Assembly (NCBI RefSeq): GCF_003086695.1
Contig: NZ_CP025999.1
Coordinates: 856,820 to 920,819 of the forward strand
DNA length: 64,000 bases
Direction: 5' to 3'
From: Stenotrophomonas sp. SAU14A_NAIMI4_8
GTDB taxonomy: Bacteria; Pseudomonadota; Gammaproteobacteria; Xanthomonadales; Xanthomonadaceae
In this document: piece by piece, positions 36,921 through 47,522 of the stretch
Layout: each line of letters opens with the position of its first letter
Numbering within the stretch: the first letter of the stretch is position 1
The notes under the pieces: generated by a model
The model's database searches: none
Seen by the model: the letters and a program-made list of their open reading frames with translations, nothing else
Told to the model about the DNA's origin: nothing
Made by a program: the position numbers and the translations under genes

Positions 36921-38000
36921 ATGGCCGTGGCGTTGCTGGGGATGAAGGAGACCGCGCCGGGCGAACGGCGCGTGGCGCTGACGCCGGAAACGGCGAAGAA
37001 GCTGGGCGCACTGGGCATCACCGTCTGGTACGAAGCCGGCGCCGGCCTGGCTGCCGGTTTCCCTGATGCCGCCTATGACGATGCCGGCGCACGCGCGTTC
37101 GACGCGGCGCGCTGGCCCGAGATCGATATCCTGCTGTGCGTGCAGAACCCGCCCGCGGCGCAGTTGAACCTGCTCAAGCCCGGTGCCAGCGTGGTCGGCC
37201 TGCTCGCGCCGGCGGCCGATCCCGCCCTGGCTGCGCTGGTGGCCGACGACCGCCTGCGACTCTTCCCGCTGCAGCAACTGCCGCGCACCACCCGTGCGCA
37301 GGCCATGGACGTACTCAGTTCGCAGGCCGGCATGGCCGGCTACAAGGCGGCGTTGATCGCCGCCGATCGCGCGCCGCGCTTCTTCCCGATGCTGACCACC
37401 GCCGCCGGCACGGTGCGGCCGGCCAAGGTGCTGGTGATCGGCGCAGGCGTGGCCGGGCTGCAGGCCATTGCCACCGTGCGCCGTCTCGGTGCACAGGTGG
37501 AAGGCTTCGATGTGCGGCCGGAAACCCGCGAGCAGATCCAGTCGCTGGGCGCGCGTTTCCTCGACCTGGGCGTGAGCGCGGTGGGCGAGGGCGGCTATGC
37601 GCGCGCGCTGACCGACGAAGAACGCGCCGAACAGCAGCGGCGGCTGGGCGAGCACCTGCGCAGCGTGGACGTGGTGATCTGTACCGCCGCGGTGCCGGGG
37701 CGACCGGCGCCGACGATCGTCACGGCGGCCATGGCCGAAGGCATGGCGGCGGGCAGCGTGATTGTCGACCTGGCCGCCGAAAGTGGCGGCAACTGTGCAC
37801 TGACCCAGCCTGGCCAATGCATCGAACACCACGGCGTGGTGATCGACGGGCCGCTGCACCTGGCCAGTCGCGGCGCCACCCAGGCCAGCGAGATGTATGC
37901 GCGCAACCTGCTGAACTTCGTGGCGCTGTTCGTGCGCGAAGGACAGGTCGCGTTCGATTGGGACGACGAACTGCTGGCGAAAACGCGCTGGCAGCCGTGA
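36921..38000 (+). CDS. pntAA: NAD(P) transhydrogenase alpha-1 subunit (soluble NAD-binding part)
   Basis: 359 residues: the NAD(H)-binding component of proton-translocating transhydrogenase, in the split (alpha-1, alpha-2, beta) form. KETAPGERRVALTPETAKKL at the start and the nucleotide fold VLVIGAGVAGLQAIATVRRLGA (landmark G-A-G-V-A-G-L) are diagnostic, with DLAAESGGNCALT near the end. The partner genes pntAB and pntB are 1.5 kb away, beyond three minus-strand genes. Followed at 38015 by a GGGGTC hairpin. Confidence 0.95.
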   Translation: MAVALLGMKETAPGERRVALTPETAKKLGALGITVWYEAGAGLAAGFPDAAYDDAGARAFDAARWPEIDILLCVQNPPAAQLNLLKPGASVVGLLAPAADPALAALVADDRLRLFPLQQLPRTTRAQAMDVLSSQAGMAGYKAALIAADRAPRFFPMLTTAAGTVRPAKVLVIGAGVAGLQAIATVRRLGAQVEGFDVRPETREQIQSLGARFLDLGVSAVGEGGYARALTDEERAEQQRRLGEHLRSVDVVICTAAVPGRPAPTIVTAAMAEGMAAGSVIVDLAAESGGNCALTQPGQCIEHHGVVIDGPLHLASRGATQASEMYARNLLNFVALFVREGQVAFDWDDELLAKTRWQP

Positions 38001-38014
38001 ACCGCGCGGGGCCA

Positions 38015-38054
38015 GGGGTCGGATCCCTTTGCGCCAGCAAAGGGCTCTGACCCC
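38015..38054. repeat. GGGGTC...GACCCC hairpin after pntAA
   Basis: GGGGTCGGATCCCTTTGC and GCAAAGGGCTCTGACCCC pair with small internal mismatches into a 17-18 base stem. Same family as 28060-28098, 41334-41422 and the 89-bp array. Located between convergent pntAA and the DUF3106 gene, where it could serve as 3'-end signal. Confidence 0.85.
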
Positions 38055-38078
38055 GTTCCCGGCCCCGTTCCCGGCGTC

Positions 38079-38540
38079 TTACCGCGGCCTGGCCGGCGGC
38101 GGGTTGTCGCGCACCCAGTCGCTGCGCTGCTCGGGTGTCATCTGCGACCAGCGCTCGCGCAGCGCATCGCGCTGGGCCGGGCTCAGCTGGCGCATCTGCC
38201 CGAACAAGGCGCGGGCCTGCTCGCGCTGTTCCGGGCTCATGTGCTCGAAGCGGCGCAACCCGCGCCGCGCCTTGTCACGTTCTTCCGGGCTCATCGACTG
38301 CCAGCGCTGGCCGTGCGACAGCATGCGCTGGCGCTGCGCGGCGTCGGCGCCGTTCCAGCGGTCGCGCAGTGGCGCCAGCAGGGCCTCACGCTGGGCCGGA
38401 CTCAGCTGTTCCCACGCCGGCAGCGGCGCAGCGGGTGCCACGCGCGCGGGCGCGGCCGGTGCGGAGGACTGGGCCAACGCTGGCGCCGCCGGCAGCACGG
38501 CCAGGGCGATCAGGATCGGCAGGGTTGAAACTCGCAGCAT
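38079..38540 (-). CDS. exported DUF3106 protein with LSPxQR-type repeats
   Basis: 153 residues: signal peptide (MLRVSTLPILIALAVLPAAPALA), proline/alanine linker, then about five repeats of a LSPAQRE / MSPEERD / MSPEQRE / LSPAQRD / MTPEQRS pattern spaced 15-25 residues apart, each followed by a basic/aromatic helix. The repeat resembles LTxxQ motifs of Spy/CpxP periplasmic chaperones. It is the last gene of a sigma factor cassette (gap of three bases to the preceding gene), suggesting an envelope-stress role. That role is inference. Confidence 0.85.
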   Translation of the reverse strand: MLRVSTLPILIALAVLPAAPALAQSSAPAAPARVAPAAPLPAWEQLSPAQREALLAPLRDRWNGADAAQRQRMLSHGQRWQSMSPEERDKARRGLRRFEHMSPEQREQARALFGQMRQLSPAQRDALRERWSQMTPEQRSDWVRDNPPPARPR

Positions 38541-38543
38541 GGT

Positions 38544-38870
38544 TCACTCCATCGCCAGGTCGGTGTCGCCCAGCCACAGGTACAGATCGGGATTCTCGTC
38601 GTACAGCGCGCCGTTGTCGTCCACCGCGGCCACGGCAGGCGGCGCCACCGGCGCAGTATGCGGGGCAGTACCGGTGAACTGCACGCCGATGCCCAGCGCC
38701 ACCACCAGCGAACACGCCGTAGCCAGCCACCAGCGGCCACGGTCGCGGCGCGCCCCTGCAGCGCCGTGGCGGGCCTGGCGCAGCCGCGCCAGCGTGGCCG
38801 GGGAAAGCGACTGCAACGCGTGCCCGTGCAGGCTGCGCAGGGCGTCGTCGGAAGGCAGGGAGCGGTTCAC
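38544..38870 (-). CDS. single-pass membrane protein, putative anti-sigma factor
   Basis: 108 residues from a GTG start that overlaps the sigma factor stop (GTGA). Residues 1-45 are cytoplasmic and basic; a hydrophobic segment WWLATACSLVVALGIGV follows at about 48-64; the C-terminal 45 residues (ending NPDLYLWLGDTDLAME) would be periplasmic. No zinc-binding anti-sigma HXXXCXXC motif is present. Position directly after an ECF sigma gene and topology suggest an anti-sigma factor, but the sequence family is not one I recognise. Confidence 0.75.
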   Translation of the reverse strand: MNRSLPSDDALRSLHGHALQSLSPATLARLRQARHGAAGARRDRGRWWLATACSLVVALGIGVQFTGTAPHTAPVAPPAVAAVDDNGALYDENPDLYLWLGDTDLAME

Positions 38871-39451
38871 GGGTCGATCTCCAGATGGTCCTGCAGCGCC
38901 TGTCGGGCGCGTGCCAGATGGGTTTTGACGGCACCTTCGCTGCAGCCCATGGCGCGCGCGGTGGTGGCGCCGTCCAGGTCCTGCAGCACGCGCAGGGTGA
39001 AGGCTTCGCGCTGGCGCGCGGGCAGGGTGCGCAGCGCCTGCACCAGCTGCTGGTACTGCTGGCGCTGCTCGTGCGCCTGCGCCGGGTCCGGGCCGGGGTC
39101 GGCCCAGTCGATCTCGCCGCCGTCGGCGTCCTGGTTGTCGCGCCAGAACGGCAGGCGGAAGCGCCGTCGCCGCTGCATGTCGATCACCCGCCGGCGCAGG
39201 ATGCTCCAGAACAGCGGCGCCCACTCGGTGGCGGGCTTGTCGGCGTAGTCCAGCATGCGCATCAGCGCATCCTGCACGGCGTCCAGCGCATCGTCGCGCT
39301 GGCGCAGTCCGGCTTCGGCGAAGCGGAACGCGCGCGGGCCGACGCCGGCCAGGAACGCCTCCAGCGACGCCGGCAAGGCCTCGCTGTCAGCGGTCGGGGG
39401 AAGAGGGCTGCTCACCAGCACAGGGTACGGTTCCTCGCTCACGGTCACCAT
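38867..39451 (-). CDS. ECF-type RNA polymerase sigma factor
   Basis: 194 residues. Region 2 contains QRDDALDAVQDALMRMLDYAD and WAPLFWSILRRRVIDMQRRR; region 4 contains LRTLPARQREAFTLRVLQDL and GCSEGAVKTHLARARQAL, the recognition helix-turn-helix. The start MVTVSEEP is chosen over one 14 codons upstream because it keeps the intergenic space free. First gene of a three-gene unit with a membrane protein and a DUF3106 protein, lying between pntAA and pntAB in the opposite direction. Confidence 0.92.
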   Translation of the reverse strand: MVTVSEEPYPVLVSSPLPPTADSEALPASLEAFLAGVGPRAFRFAEAGLRQRDDALDAVQDALMRMLDYADKPATEWAPLFWSILRRRVIDMQRRRRFRLPFWRDNQDADGGEIDWADPGPDPAQAHEQRQQYQQLVQALRTLPARQREAFTLRVLQDLDGATTARAMGCSEGAVKTHLARARQALQDHLEIDP

Positions 39452-39549
39452 CGACAACGCGTGAGCGCGCCCGTGGTTGACCGGGCCGCGCACCGGGTTC
39501 AGCCCGTGGTTATGATGGGGCGACGAAGACAGAGCGGGAGGCGTTGCCG

Positions 39550-39866
39550 ATGAGTGACGGGTTCGTGGCGCTGTACATCTTCATGCTGGCCGCCATTGCC
39601 GGCCACGTGATCATTTCGCGGGTGCCGGTCATCCTGCATACCCCGCTGATGTCGGGTTCCAACTTCATCCACGGCATCGTGCTGATCGGTGCCATGGTGG
39701 TGCTGGGCCACGCACAGACACCGCTGGAAAAGGCACTGGGCTTCCTGGCCGTGGTGCTGGGGGCGGGCAATGCCGCCGGTGGCTACGTGGTGACCGCGCG
39801 CATGCTGGAAATGTTCAAGCCCAGCGCGCCCAAGGGCGGCAAGGATGCAGCCAAGGAGCCGCAGGC

Positions 39867-39870
<4 letters not shown>
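39550..39870 (+). CDS. pntAB: NAD(P) transhydrogenase alpha-2 subunit (membrane part)
   Basis: 106 residues with three hydrophobic segments (ALYIFMLAAIAGHVIISRVP, FIHGIVLIGAMVVLG and LGFLAVVLGAGNAAGGYVV in pieces). The HTPLMSGSNFIHGIV motif is the hallmark of PntA membrane domain II. Start at ATG 39550, with AGCGGGAGG upstream; a TTG six bases earlier is less likely. The next gene overlaps by four bases. Two direct copies of CCCGTGGTT (39470 and 39503) lie in the gap to the sigma factor. Confidence 0.93.
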
Positions 39871-41327
<1,457 letters not shown>

Positions 41328-41333
41328 GAGGCC

Positions 41334-41422
41334 GGGGTCGGATCCCTTTCCGCAGGAAAGGGCTCTGACCCCAGATCCCGAACGTGGGTCAGAGCCCTTT
41401 CCTGCGGAAAGGGATCCGACCC
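41334..41422. repeat. two inverted GGGGTC hairpins
   Basis: A forward copy (41334-41372) and its inverted copy (41385-41422) of the GGGGTCGGATCCCTTTCC hairpin family. Each copy folds by itself, and the two can also pair over some 37 bases. It lies directly after pntB and ends 11 bases before the stop of the next, convergent gene. Confidence 0.9.
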
Positions 41423-41432
41423 ATGCAGGTGA

Positions 41433-41852
41433 TCAGCGCGCCAGCCAGGCGCCGACCACCACGCCCACCGCCAGCCAGATCCATTCCATCGCCCCGTTGG
41501 CCAGGTTGGTCAGGGTCCAGGCCAGGTGCGGGCCCATGCGCAGCGAGGCATCCATCGGGTTCAGCCCGATCGAGCCGCCCATCCACGCACTGGCAATGCT
41601 CCAGTACGCCACCGCGCTCACCAGCAGCGTGCCCAGCACCACCAGGGCAATGCGCAGCCGGCCCGGACCCAGCGTGCCCAGGCGCAGCATGAACACCAGT
41701 TCCAGCGCGGTCACCACCGCCATCCAGCCGACCTGGCGGCCGGTCATCAGGGCCAGCAGCACCCAGGCCATGGGAGCAACAAGCAGGCCCAGCAGCAGCA
41801 TGAAGGGCCAAAGCCAGGTCACGGTCCTGGCACGTGTGGCATTGGAGGACAT
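41433..41852 (-). CDS. four-helix inner-membrane protein of unknown function
   Basis: 139 residues with about four hydrophobic segments (WLWPFMLLLGLLVAPMAWVLLALM, WMAVVTALELVFML, IALVVLGTLLVSAVAYWSI and MEWIWLAVGVVVGAWL in parts). I recognise no family. The start MSSNATRARTV is preferred because it gives a short basic N-terminus before the first helix; an in-frame start 17 codons upstream would reach into the sufT promoter. Divergent from sufT. Confidence 0.75.
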   Translation of the reverse strand: MSSNATRARTVTWLWPFMLLLGLLVAPMAWVLLALMTGRQVGWMAVVTALELVFMLRLGTLGPGRLRIALVVLGTLLVSAVAYWSIASAWMGGSIGLNPMDASLRMGPHLAWTLTNLANGAMEWIWLAVGVVVGAWLAR

Positions 41853-41974
41853 CGAAGCTTCCTGAAGGTCAGCCACAGGATACTGTGGTTTGCCGCAGCG
41901 CACCGGCGTCGGTGGGGCGGGCGGGGTAGAATGCAGGCTTGCGCGGCCCGGTCCGCGGCCCCATAACGATCCCC

Positions 41975-42526
41975 ATGTATTCCCGTAGCAGCGAACCTGT
42001 CCACTTCGAACGCGACTGCGAGGCCGTGATGGTCCCGCAGGGCGACACCGTCACCCTGCCTGCCGGCAGCTATGGGTACATCACCCAGGCCCTGGGCGGC
42101 AGCTATTCGGTGTTTGTCGAAGGCAATCTGTTCCGTATCGCCGGCAAGGACGGCGACGCCATCGGCAAAGAGGCGCCGGCGCCGCTGGAGCTGCCCGACG
42201 ACGCCACCGACGAGCAGGTCGAACAGCTGGTGTGGCAGCAGCTGCGCACCTGCTTCGACCCGGAAATTCCGGTCAACATCGTCGAACTGGGCCTGGTCTA
42301 CGAGGTGGAGATCAAGCACCTGGACGAAGGCCAGCGCGAGATCGACGTGAAGATGACGCTGACCGCGCCGGCCTGCGGCATGGGCGACATCCTGGTGGAC
42401 GATGTGCGCAGCAAGCTCGAAATGATCCCGACGGTGGCCCAGGCCGACGTAGAGCTGGTGTTCGACCCGCCGTGGAACCAGCACATGATGTCCGAGGCTG
42501 CGCGGCTCGAAACCGGCATGCTTTGA
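41975..42526 (+). CDS. sufT: putative Fe-S assembly factor SufT (DUF59/MIP18 family)
   Basis: 183 residues. An N-terminal extension (residues 1-75, PAGSYGYITQALGGSYSVFVEG) precedes the MIP18/DUF59 domain: LRTCFDPEIPVNIVELGLVYEVEI, LTAPACGMGDILVDDVR with the conserved cysteine, and VFDPPWNQHMMSEAAR. SufT helps maturation of certain Fe-S proteins under high demand; here it is outside a suf operon. Start MYSRSSEPVHF is chosen over an upstream in-frame codon. Confidence 0.9.
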   Translation: MYSRSSEPVHFERDCEAVMVPQGDTVTLPAGSYGYITQALGGSYSVFVEGNLFRIAGKDGDAIGKEAPAPLELPDDATDEQVEQLVWQQLRTCFDPEIPVNIVELGLVYEVEIKHLDEGQREIDVKMTLTAPACGMGDILVDDVRSKLEMIPTVAQADVELVFDPPWNQHMMSEAARLETGML

Positions 42527-42585
42527 CCCACGGCCCCGCAACTGGCGGGGTCGGCACTACCCGCAACCAGAACAGGAATCCTCCG

Positions 42586-43680
42586 GTGTCCCAGTCCATC
42601 CCCAGCTTCGCCGTCACCCGTTCGGACCACCCGCGCAGCGCTGAAGAGCGCGCCCAGATCCTGGAGAAGCCGGGCTTCGGCCTGCACTTCACCGACCACA
42701 TGGTGGAAGTGCGCTGGGACAAGGATGCCGGCTGGCACAACGCCAACGTGCGTGCCTACGGCCCGCTGCAGCTGGACCCGGCCGCCGCCGTGCTGCACTA
42801 CGGCCAGGAAATCTTCGAAGGCATCAAGGCCTACCGCCATGCCGACGGTTCCATCTGGACCTTCCGCCCGGACGCCAACGGCCGTCGCCTGCAGCGCTCG
42901 GCCCAGCGCCTGGCGCTGCCGGAACTGCCGGTGGAGATCTTCGTTGAATCGCTCAAGCAGCTGATCGCGCTGGACAAGGACTGGGTGCCGTCGGCCGACG
43001 AATCCAGCCTGTACTTCCGTCCGTTCATGATCGGCGACGAGGCCTTCCTCGGCGTGCGCGGCGCGCACAAGGCCGGCTACTACGTTATCGCCAGCCCGGC
43101 CGGCCCGTACTTCGCCAAGGGCGTTGCCCCGGTCTCGATCTGGCTGTCCACCGAATACGCGCGTGCGGCCAAGGGCGGCACCGGTGCGGCCAAGTGCGGC
43201 GGCAACTACGCCGCTTCCCTGCTGCCGCAGCAGAAGGCGCAGGCGCAGGGCTGCTCGCAGGTGCTGTTCCTGGACCCGGTGGAAGGCAAGTACCTGGAAG
43301 AACTGGGCGGCATGAATGTCTTCCTGGTCTACAAGGACGGCACCCTGGTCACCCCGGAACTGTCCGGCAGCATCCTGGAAGGCATCACCCGCGAAAGCAT
43401 CCTGCAGCTGGCACGCGACCGTGGCATGAAGGTCGAAGAGCGCAAGGTCACCATCGATGAGTGGAAGCAGGGCGTGGCCTCGGGCGAGATCGCCGAAGTG
43501 TTCGCCTGCGGTACCGCCGCCGTGGTCACCCCGATCGGCCAGCTGAAGGGCGAAGGCTTCTCGGTGGGCGACATCAACGCACCGGCCGGCGAAGTCACCA
43601 TGTCGCTGCGCAAGGAACTGACCGACATCCAGTACGGCCGCCTGCCGGACCGCCACAACTGGCTGGTCAAGCTGGGCTGA
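42586..43680 (+). CDS. ilvE: branched-chain amino acid aminotransferase
   Basis: Final PLP-dependent step of valine, leucine and isoleucine synthesis. 364 residues, the longer (BCAT-like) class. Signature: VLHYGQEIFEGIKAYR, FRPDANGRRLQRSAQRL, KCGGNYAASLLPQQKAQ with the region after the PLP lysine, YLEELGGMNVFLVY and FACGTAAVVTPIG. The GTG at 42586 (VSQSIPSFAVTR) follows an AGGAATCCTCC ribosome-binding region; no ATG fits. Followed by a SMAG palindrome and a strong terminator. Confidence 0.95.
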   Translation: MSQSIPSFAVTRSDHPRSAEERAQILEKPGFGLHFTDHMVEVRWDKDAGWHNANVRAYGPLQLDPAAAVLHYGQEIFEGIKAYRHADGSIWTFRPDANGRRLQRSAQRLALPELPVEIFVESLKQLIALDKDWVPSADESSLYFRPFMIGDEAFLGVRGAHKAGYYVIASPAGPYFAKGVAPVSIWLSTEYARAAKGGTGAAKCGGNYAASLLPQQKAQAQGCSQVLFLDPVEGKYLEELGGMNVFLVYKDGTLVTPELSGSILEGITRESILQLARDRGMKVEERKVTIDEWKQGVASGEIAEVFACGTAAVVTPIGQLKGEGFSVGDINAPAGEVTMSLRKELTDIQYGRLPDRHNWLVKLG

Positions 43681-43697
43681 TCGCCCTCCGCGCGTCT

Positions 43698-43721
43698 GTA
43701 GAGTCGAGCTTGCTCGACTGC
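43698..43721 (+). repeat. SMAG palindrome after ilvE
   Basis: GTAGAGTCGAGCTTGCTCGA followed by CTGC, 17 bases after the ilvE stop. The stem is the same as in the copies near folA, tal and prmC. Confidence 0.88.
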
Positions 43722-43740
43722 TCTCCGCTTGGTTTCCCCA

Positions 43741-43769
43741 GAAAGCCCGTCCCCGCGACGGGCTTTCTG
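43741..43769. terminator. intrinsic terminator after ilvE
   Basis: A perfect 12-base stem (AGAAAGCCCGTC with GACGGGCTTTCT) around a five-base loop, the stem itself supplying the short T-tract. Symmetric, so it could act in both directions. It ends ilvE transcription before the protease gene. Confidence 0.8.
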
Positions 43770-44107
43770 CGTTGTGGTGACCCATCCCGGCGGCCCCACC
43801 GCCGATGTCAGCAAAGACATCGCAGGACAGCCCAAGTCCCAGTCATGTCCGTGCACGTGACGTGAAAGTTCCTTCACCTTCACAAACCCTCCACACGGAA
43901 AGTCTCAGAACAGACATTTCATGTTGCTGAAAAGACACTGAAAATCTTGTGGTGTCCGGATCGAGCCTTTAGCGTCATCTGACAGCGGATCGACAGGGGA
44001 ATCCGCTGACTCACCGGACGCCGAGCCGCGCCCTCGTTCCTTGCCAAGCGCTCGCGCCGGTGCTTCTGCCGATTCCGGCATTCACACCACTAGAAAGGGA
44101 AATTCCG
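43770..44107 (+). promoter_or_regulatory. 338-base upstream region of the secreted protease gene
   Basis: No gene. It holds a perfect 5+5 palindrome GTGAA-N6-TTCAC at 43862-43877 followed by a further TTCAC, an AT-richer stretch at 43905-43970 where a promoter would be expected, and an eight-base stem CAGCGGAT/ATCCGCTG (43983-43990 and 44001-44008) that would lie in the 5' leader. Immediately before the ATG is AAAGGGAAA. Length and content suggest regulated transcription. Confidence 0.45.
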
Positions 44108-45856
44108 ATGTCCCAGGTTTCGCATCTGCGTGCGCGCAAGTCGTGGGTGGTTCTCAGTGCGTCTGTTGTCACCTCCCTGCTGCTGGCCGCCCCGGCCTTC
44201 GCCGGTGACGTCCAGCTCAGCGGCCTGCAGTCCGCCCCGACGCACCAGCGTTTCATCGTGAAGTACCGTGAAGGCAGTGCCCCGGTGGCCAACACCACCG
44301 CACTGGCCTCGTCCCTGAAGACCGCCGCGGCCGGTCTGTCCAGCAGCCAGGGCCGCGCTCTGGGCCTGCAGGAAGTCCGCAAGCTGGCCATCGGCCCGAC
44401 CGTGGTCAAGACCGACCGCGCGCTGGACCAGGCCGAATCCGAGCTGCTGATGCGCAAGCTCGCCGCCGACCCGAACGTGGAATACGTGGAAGTCGACCAG
44501 ATCATGCGGCCGACCCTGGTGCCCAACGACGCCCGCCTGAGCGAACAGTGGGGCTTCGGCACCTCCAACGCCTCGATCAATGTCCGCCCGGCCTGGGACA
44601 AGGCCACCGGCACCGGCGTGGTCGTGGCGGTGATCGACACCGGCATCACCAGCCATCCGGATCTGAACGCCAACATCCTGCCCGGCTATGACTTCATCAG
44701 CGATGCCGCGATGGCCCGCGATGGCGGTGGCCGTGACAGCAACCCGAACGACGAAGGCGACTGGTACGCCGCCAACGAATGTGGCGCCGGCTATCCGGCC
44801 TCCAACTCCAGCTGGCACGGTACCCACGTGGCCGGCACCATCGCCGCGGTGACCAACAACAGCACCGGCGTGGCCGGTACCGCCTTCAACGCCAAGGTCG
44901 TGCCGGTGCGCGTGCTGGGCAAGTGCGGCGGCTACACCTCCGACATCGCCGACGCGATCGTCTGGGCCTCCGGTGGCACCGTCAGCGGCGTGCCCGCCAA
45001 CGCCAATCCGGCCGAAGTCATCAACATGTCGCTGGGTGGCAGCGGCAGCTGCTCCACCACCTACCAGAATGCGATCAACGGCGCCGTTGGCCGTGGCACC
45101 ACCGTGGTGGTCGCCGCCGGCAACAGCAACACCAACGTGTCCTCGGCCGTGCCGGCCAACTGCCCGAACGTGATCGCGGTGGCCGCCACCACCTCGGCCG
45201 GCGCCCGCGCCAGCTTCTCCAACTACGGCACCGGCATCGACGTGTCGGCACCGGGTGCCAACATCCTGTCCACCCTCAACACCGGCACCACCGTGCCGGC
45301 CAGCGCCAGCTATGCCTCCTACAACGGCACTTCGATGGCGGCACCGCACGTGGCCGGCGTGGTCGCGCTGATGCAGTCGGTGGCACCGAGCCCGCTCAGC
45401 CCGGCGCAGGTGGAAAGCATCCTGAAGAGCACCGCGCGTGCGCTTCCGGGCGCCTGCTCCGGCGGTTGCGGCGCGGGCATCGTCGACGCCGATGCAGCGG
45501 TCACGGCCGCCATCAACGGCGGCGGTGGCACCACCCCGGAACCGGGTGGCACCGTGCTGCAGAACAACGTGCCGGTGACCGGCCTGGGCGCGTCCAGCGG
45601 CGCCTCGCTCAGCTACACCGTGCAGGTGCCGGCCGGCAGCAGCCAGCTGCGCGTGGCCATCAGCGGTGGCAGCGGTGATGCCGATCTGTACATCCGCCAG
45701 GGCAGCGCCCCGACCGATACCACCTACACCTGCCGCCCGTACCTGAGCGGCAACAACGAGACCTGCACCGTCAACAGCCCGGCCGCTGGCACTTGGCACG
45801 TGCGGGTGAAGGCCTACAGCACCTTCTCGGGCCTGACCCTCAACGCCCAGTACTGA
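44108..45856 (+). CDS. secreted subtilisin-family serine protease (StmPr-like)
   Basis: 582 residues: signal peptide to about residue 33 (VVTSLLLAAPAFAG), an I9-like inhibitor propeptide (HQRFIVKYREG to VEYVEVDQIMRP, residues 47-134), the S8 catalytic domain with D177 (VAVIDTGI), H237 (SSWHGTHVAGT) and S409 (YNGTSMAAPHVAG), and a C-terminal PPC (prepeptidase) domain from about residue 495 (LSYTVQVPAGSSQLRVAISG, GDADLYIRQG). Resembles the extracellular StmPr proteases of S. maltophilia and Xanthomonas subtilases; which StmPr it matches is not certain. Probably secreted by the type II system. Confidence 0.95.
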   Translation: MSQVSHLRARKSWVVLSASVVTSLLLAAPAFAGDVQLSGLQSAPTHQRFIVKYREGSAPVANTTALASSLKTAAAGLSSSQGRALGLQEVRKLAIGPTVVKTDRALDQAESELLMRKLAADPNVEYVEVDQIMRPTLVPNDARLSEQWGFGTSNASINVRPAWDKATGTGVVVAVIDTGITSHPDLNANILPGYDFISDAAMARDGGGRDSNPNDEGDWYAANECGAGYPASNSSWHGTHVAGTIAAVTNNSTGVAGTAFNAKVVPVRVLGKCGGYTSDIADAIVWASGGTVSGVPANANPAEVINMSLGGSGSCSTTYQNAINGAVGRGTTVVVAAGNSNTNVSSAVPANCPNVIAVAATTSAGARASFSNYGTGIDVSAPGANILSTLNTGTTVPASASYASYNGTSMAAPHVAGVVALMQSVAPSPLSPAQVESILKSTARALPGACSGGCGAGIVDADAAVTAAINGGGGTTPEPGGTVLQNNVPVTGLGASSGASLSYTVQVPAGSSQLRVAISGGSGDADLYIRQGSAPTDTTYTCRPYLSGNNETCTVNSPAAGTWHVRVKAYSTFSGLTLNAQY

Positions 45857-45878
45857 GCCCAAGTCCCTCTCCAAGGGC

Positions 45879-45908
45879 ACGCCCCGGCTTCGGTCGGGGT
45901 GTTTTTTT
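45879..45908 (+). terminator. intrinsic terminator after the protease gene
   Basis: A ten-pair stem (ACGCCCCGGC with GTCGGGGTGT, including two G-T pairs) around TTCG, followed by TTTTTT. It is 22 bases after the protease stop on the plus strand, and 46 bases before the stop of the convergent asparaginase-like gene. Confidence 0.88.
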
Positions 45909-45954
45909 GGGGCTGCGCGGTGGTGGGTGCCGACCTGGGGCGGCACGCTGTTGC

Positions 45955-46440
45955 TCAGACCGATTCGAAGCGGTTGGCGGCCACGTTCTTGCGCACTTGC
46001 TGCGGATCGAAGATGCGGCCGTTCATGGCGATGTACACGCCCGACGGCAGCGACTGCACCGCGCCGATCGCACAGCCGATGTTGAATTCGGCATCCGAAC
46101 CGCGGAAGCGCGCCGGGCTGAGCGCACCGGTCATCACGATGGTCTTGTCGGCGATGGTCGACAGCACCTTGCCGGTCTGCACCATCGAATCGGTGCCGTG
46201 GGTGACCAGCACGTGGCGGGTAGGCTGTGCGGCGATGGTGGCCCGGATCAGCTCACGGTCCTCATCGTTGATGTGCAGCGAATCCTTGCGCAGGATCGGA
46301 ATCACGTTGAAACGGAAGGTCACCCCCAGCTCGCGCAGGATCATGCCGATCTGCGGGTCGCCGATCTGGTAGTCCGACTTGTCGTCGAAGTAGATCTTGT
46401 CGATCGTGCCACCGGTGGTGACGACCAGGAGTTCTTCCAT
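45955..46440 (-). CDS. one-domain asparaginase-like protein
   Basis: 161 residues matching only the N-terminal domain of type I/II L-asparaginases: LLVVTTGGTIDKIYFDD with the catalytic TGGTI threonine, and VLVTHGTDSMVQTG with the second-triad HGTDT-like motif (here HGTDSM). The C-terminal domain of ordinary asparaginases (about 330 residues) is absent, and no remnant follows, so this is a natural short family member rather than a truncation. MTGALSPARFRGSDAEFN is intact. Substrate unknown. Several ATGs (46449, 46443, 46440) could start it. Confidence 0.85.
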   Translation of the reverse strand: MEELLVVTTGGTIDKIYFDDKSDYQIGDPQIGMILRELGVTFRFNVIPILRKDSLHINDEDRELIRATIAAQPTRHVLVTHGTDSMVQTGKVLSTIADKTIVMTGALSPARFRGSDAEFNIGCAIGAVQSLPSGVYIAMNGRIFDPQQVRKNVAANRFESV

Positions 46441-46519
46441 CATGTGCATGCGCGAAACCAGGACAGGTACAGCGGCGCGGGGCCGGGAACACAGATGATA
46501 CGGCCCGGCGGGCGCAGCG

Positions 46520-47460
<941 letters not shown>

Positions 47461-47522
47461 TCATCGTGTGGACGCCAGTATGGCTATCCTGCACGCATTC
47501 CGCATCGGGTACCCTTGCGCCG

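Noticed and set aside
45955..46440. Truncated asparaginase pseudogene
   Set aside because: The frame ends cleanly, the domain is complete, and no C-terminal remnant is found in the following bases, which instead hold a terminator.
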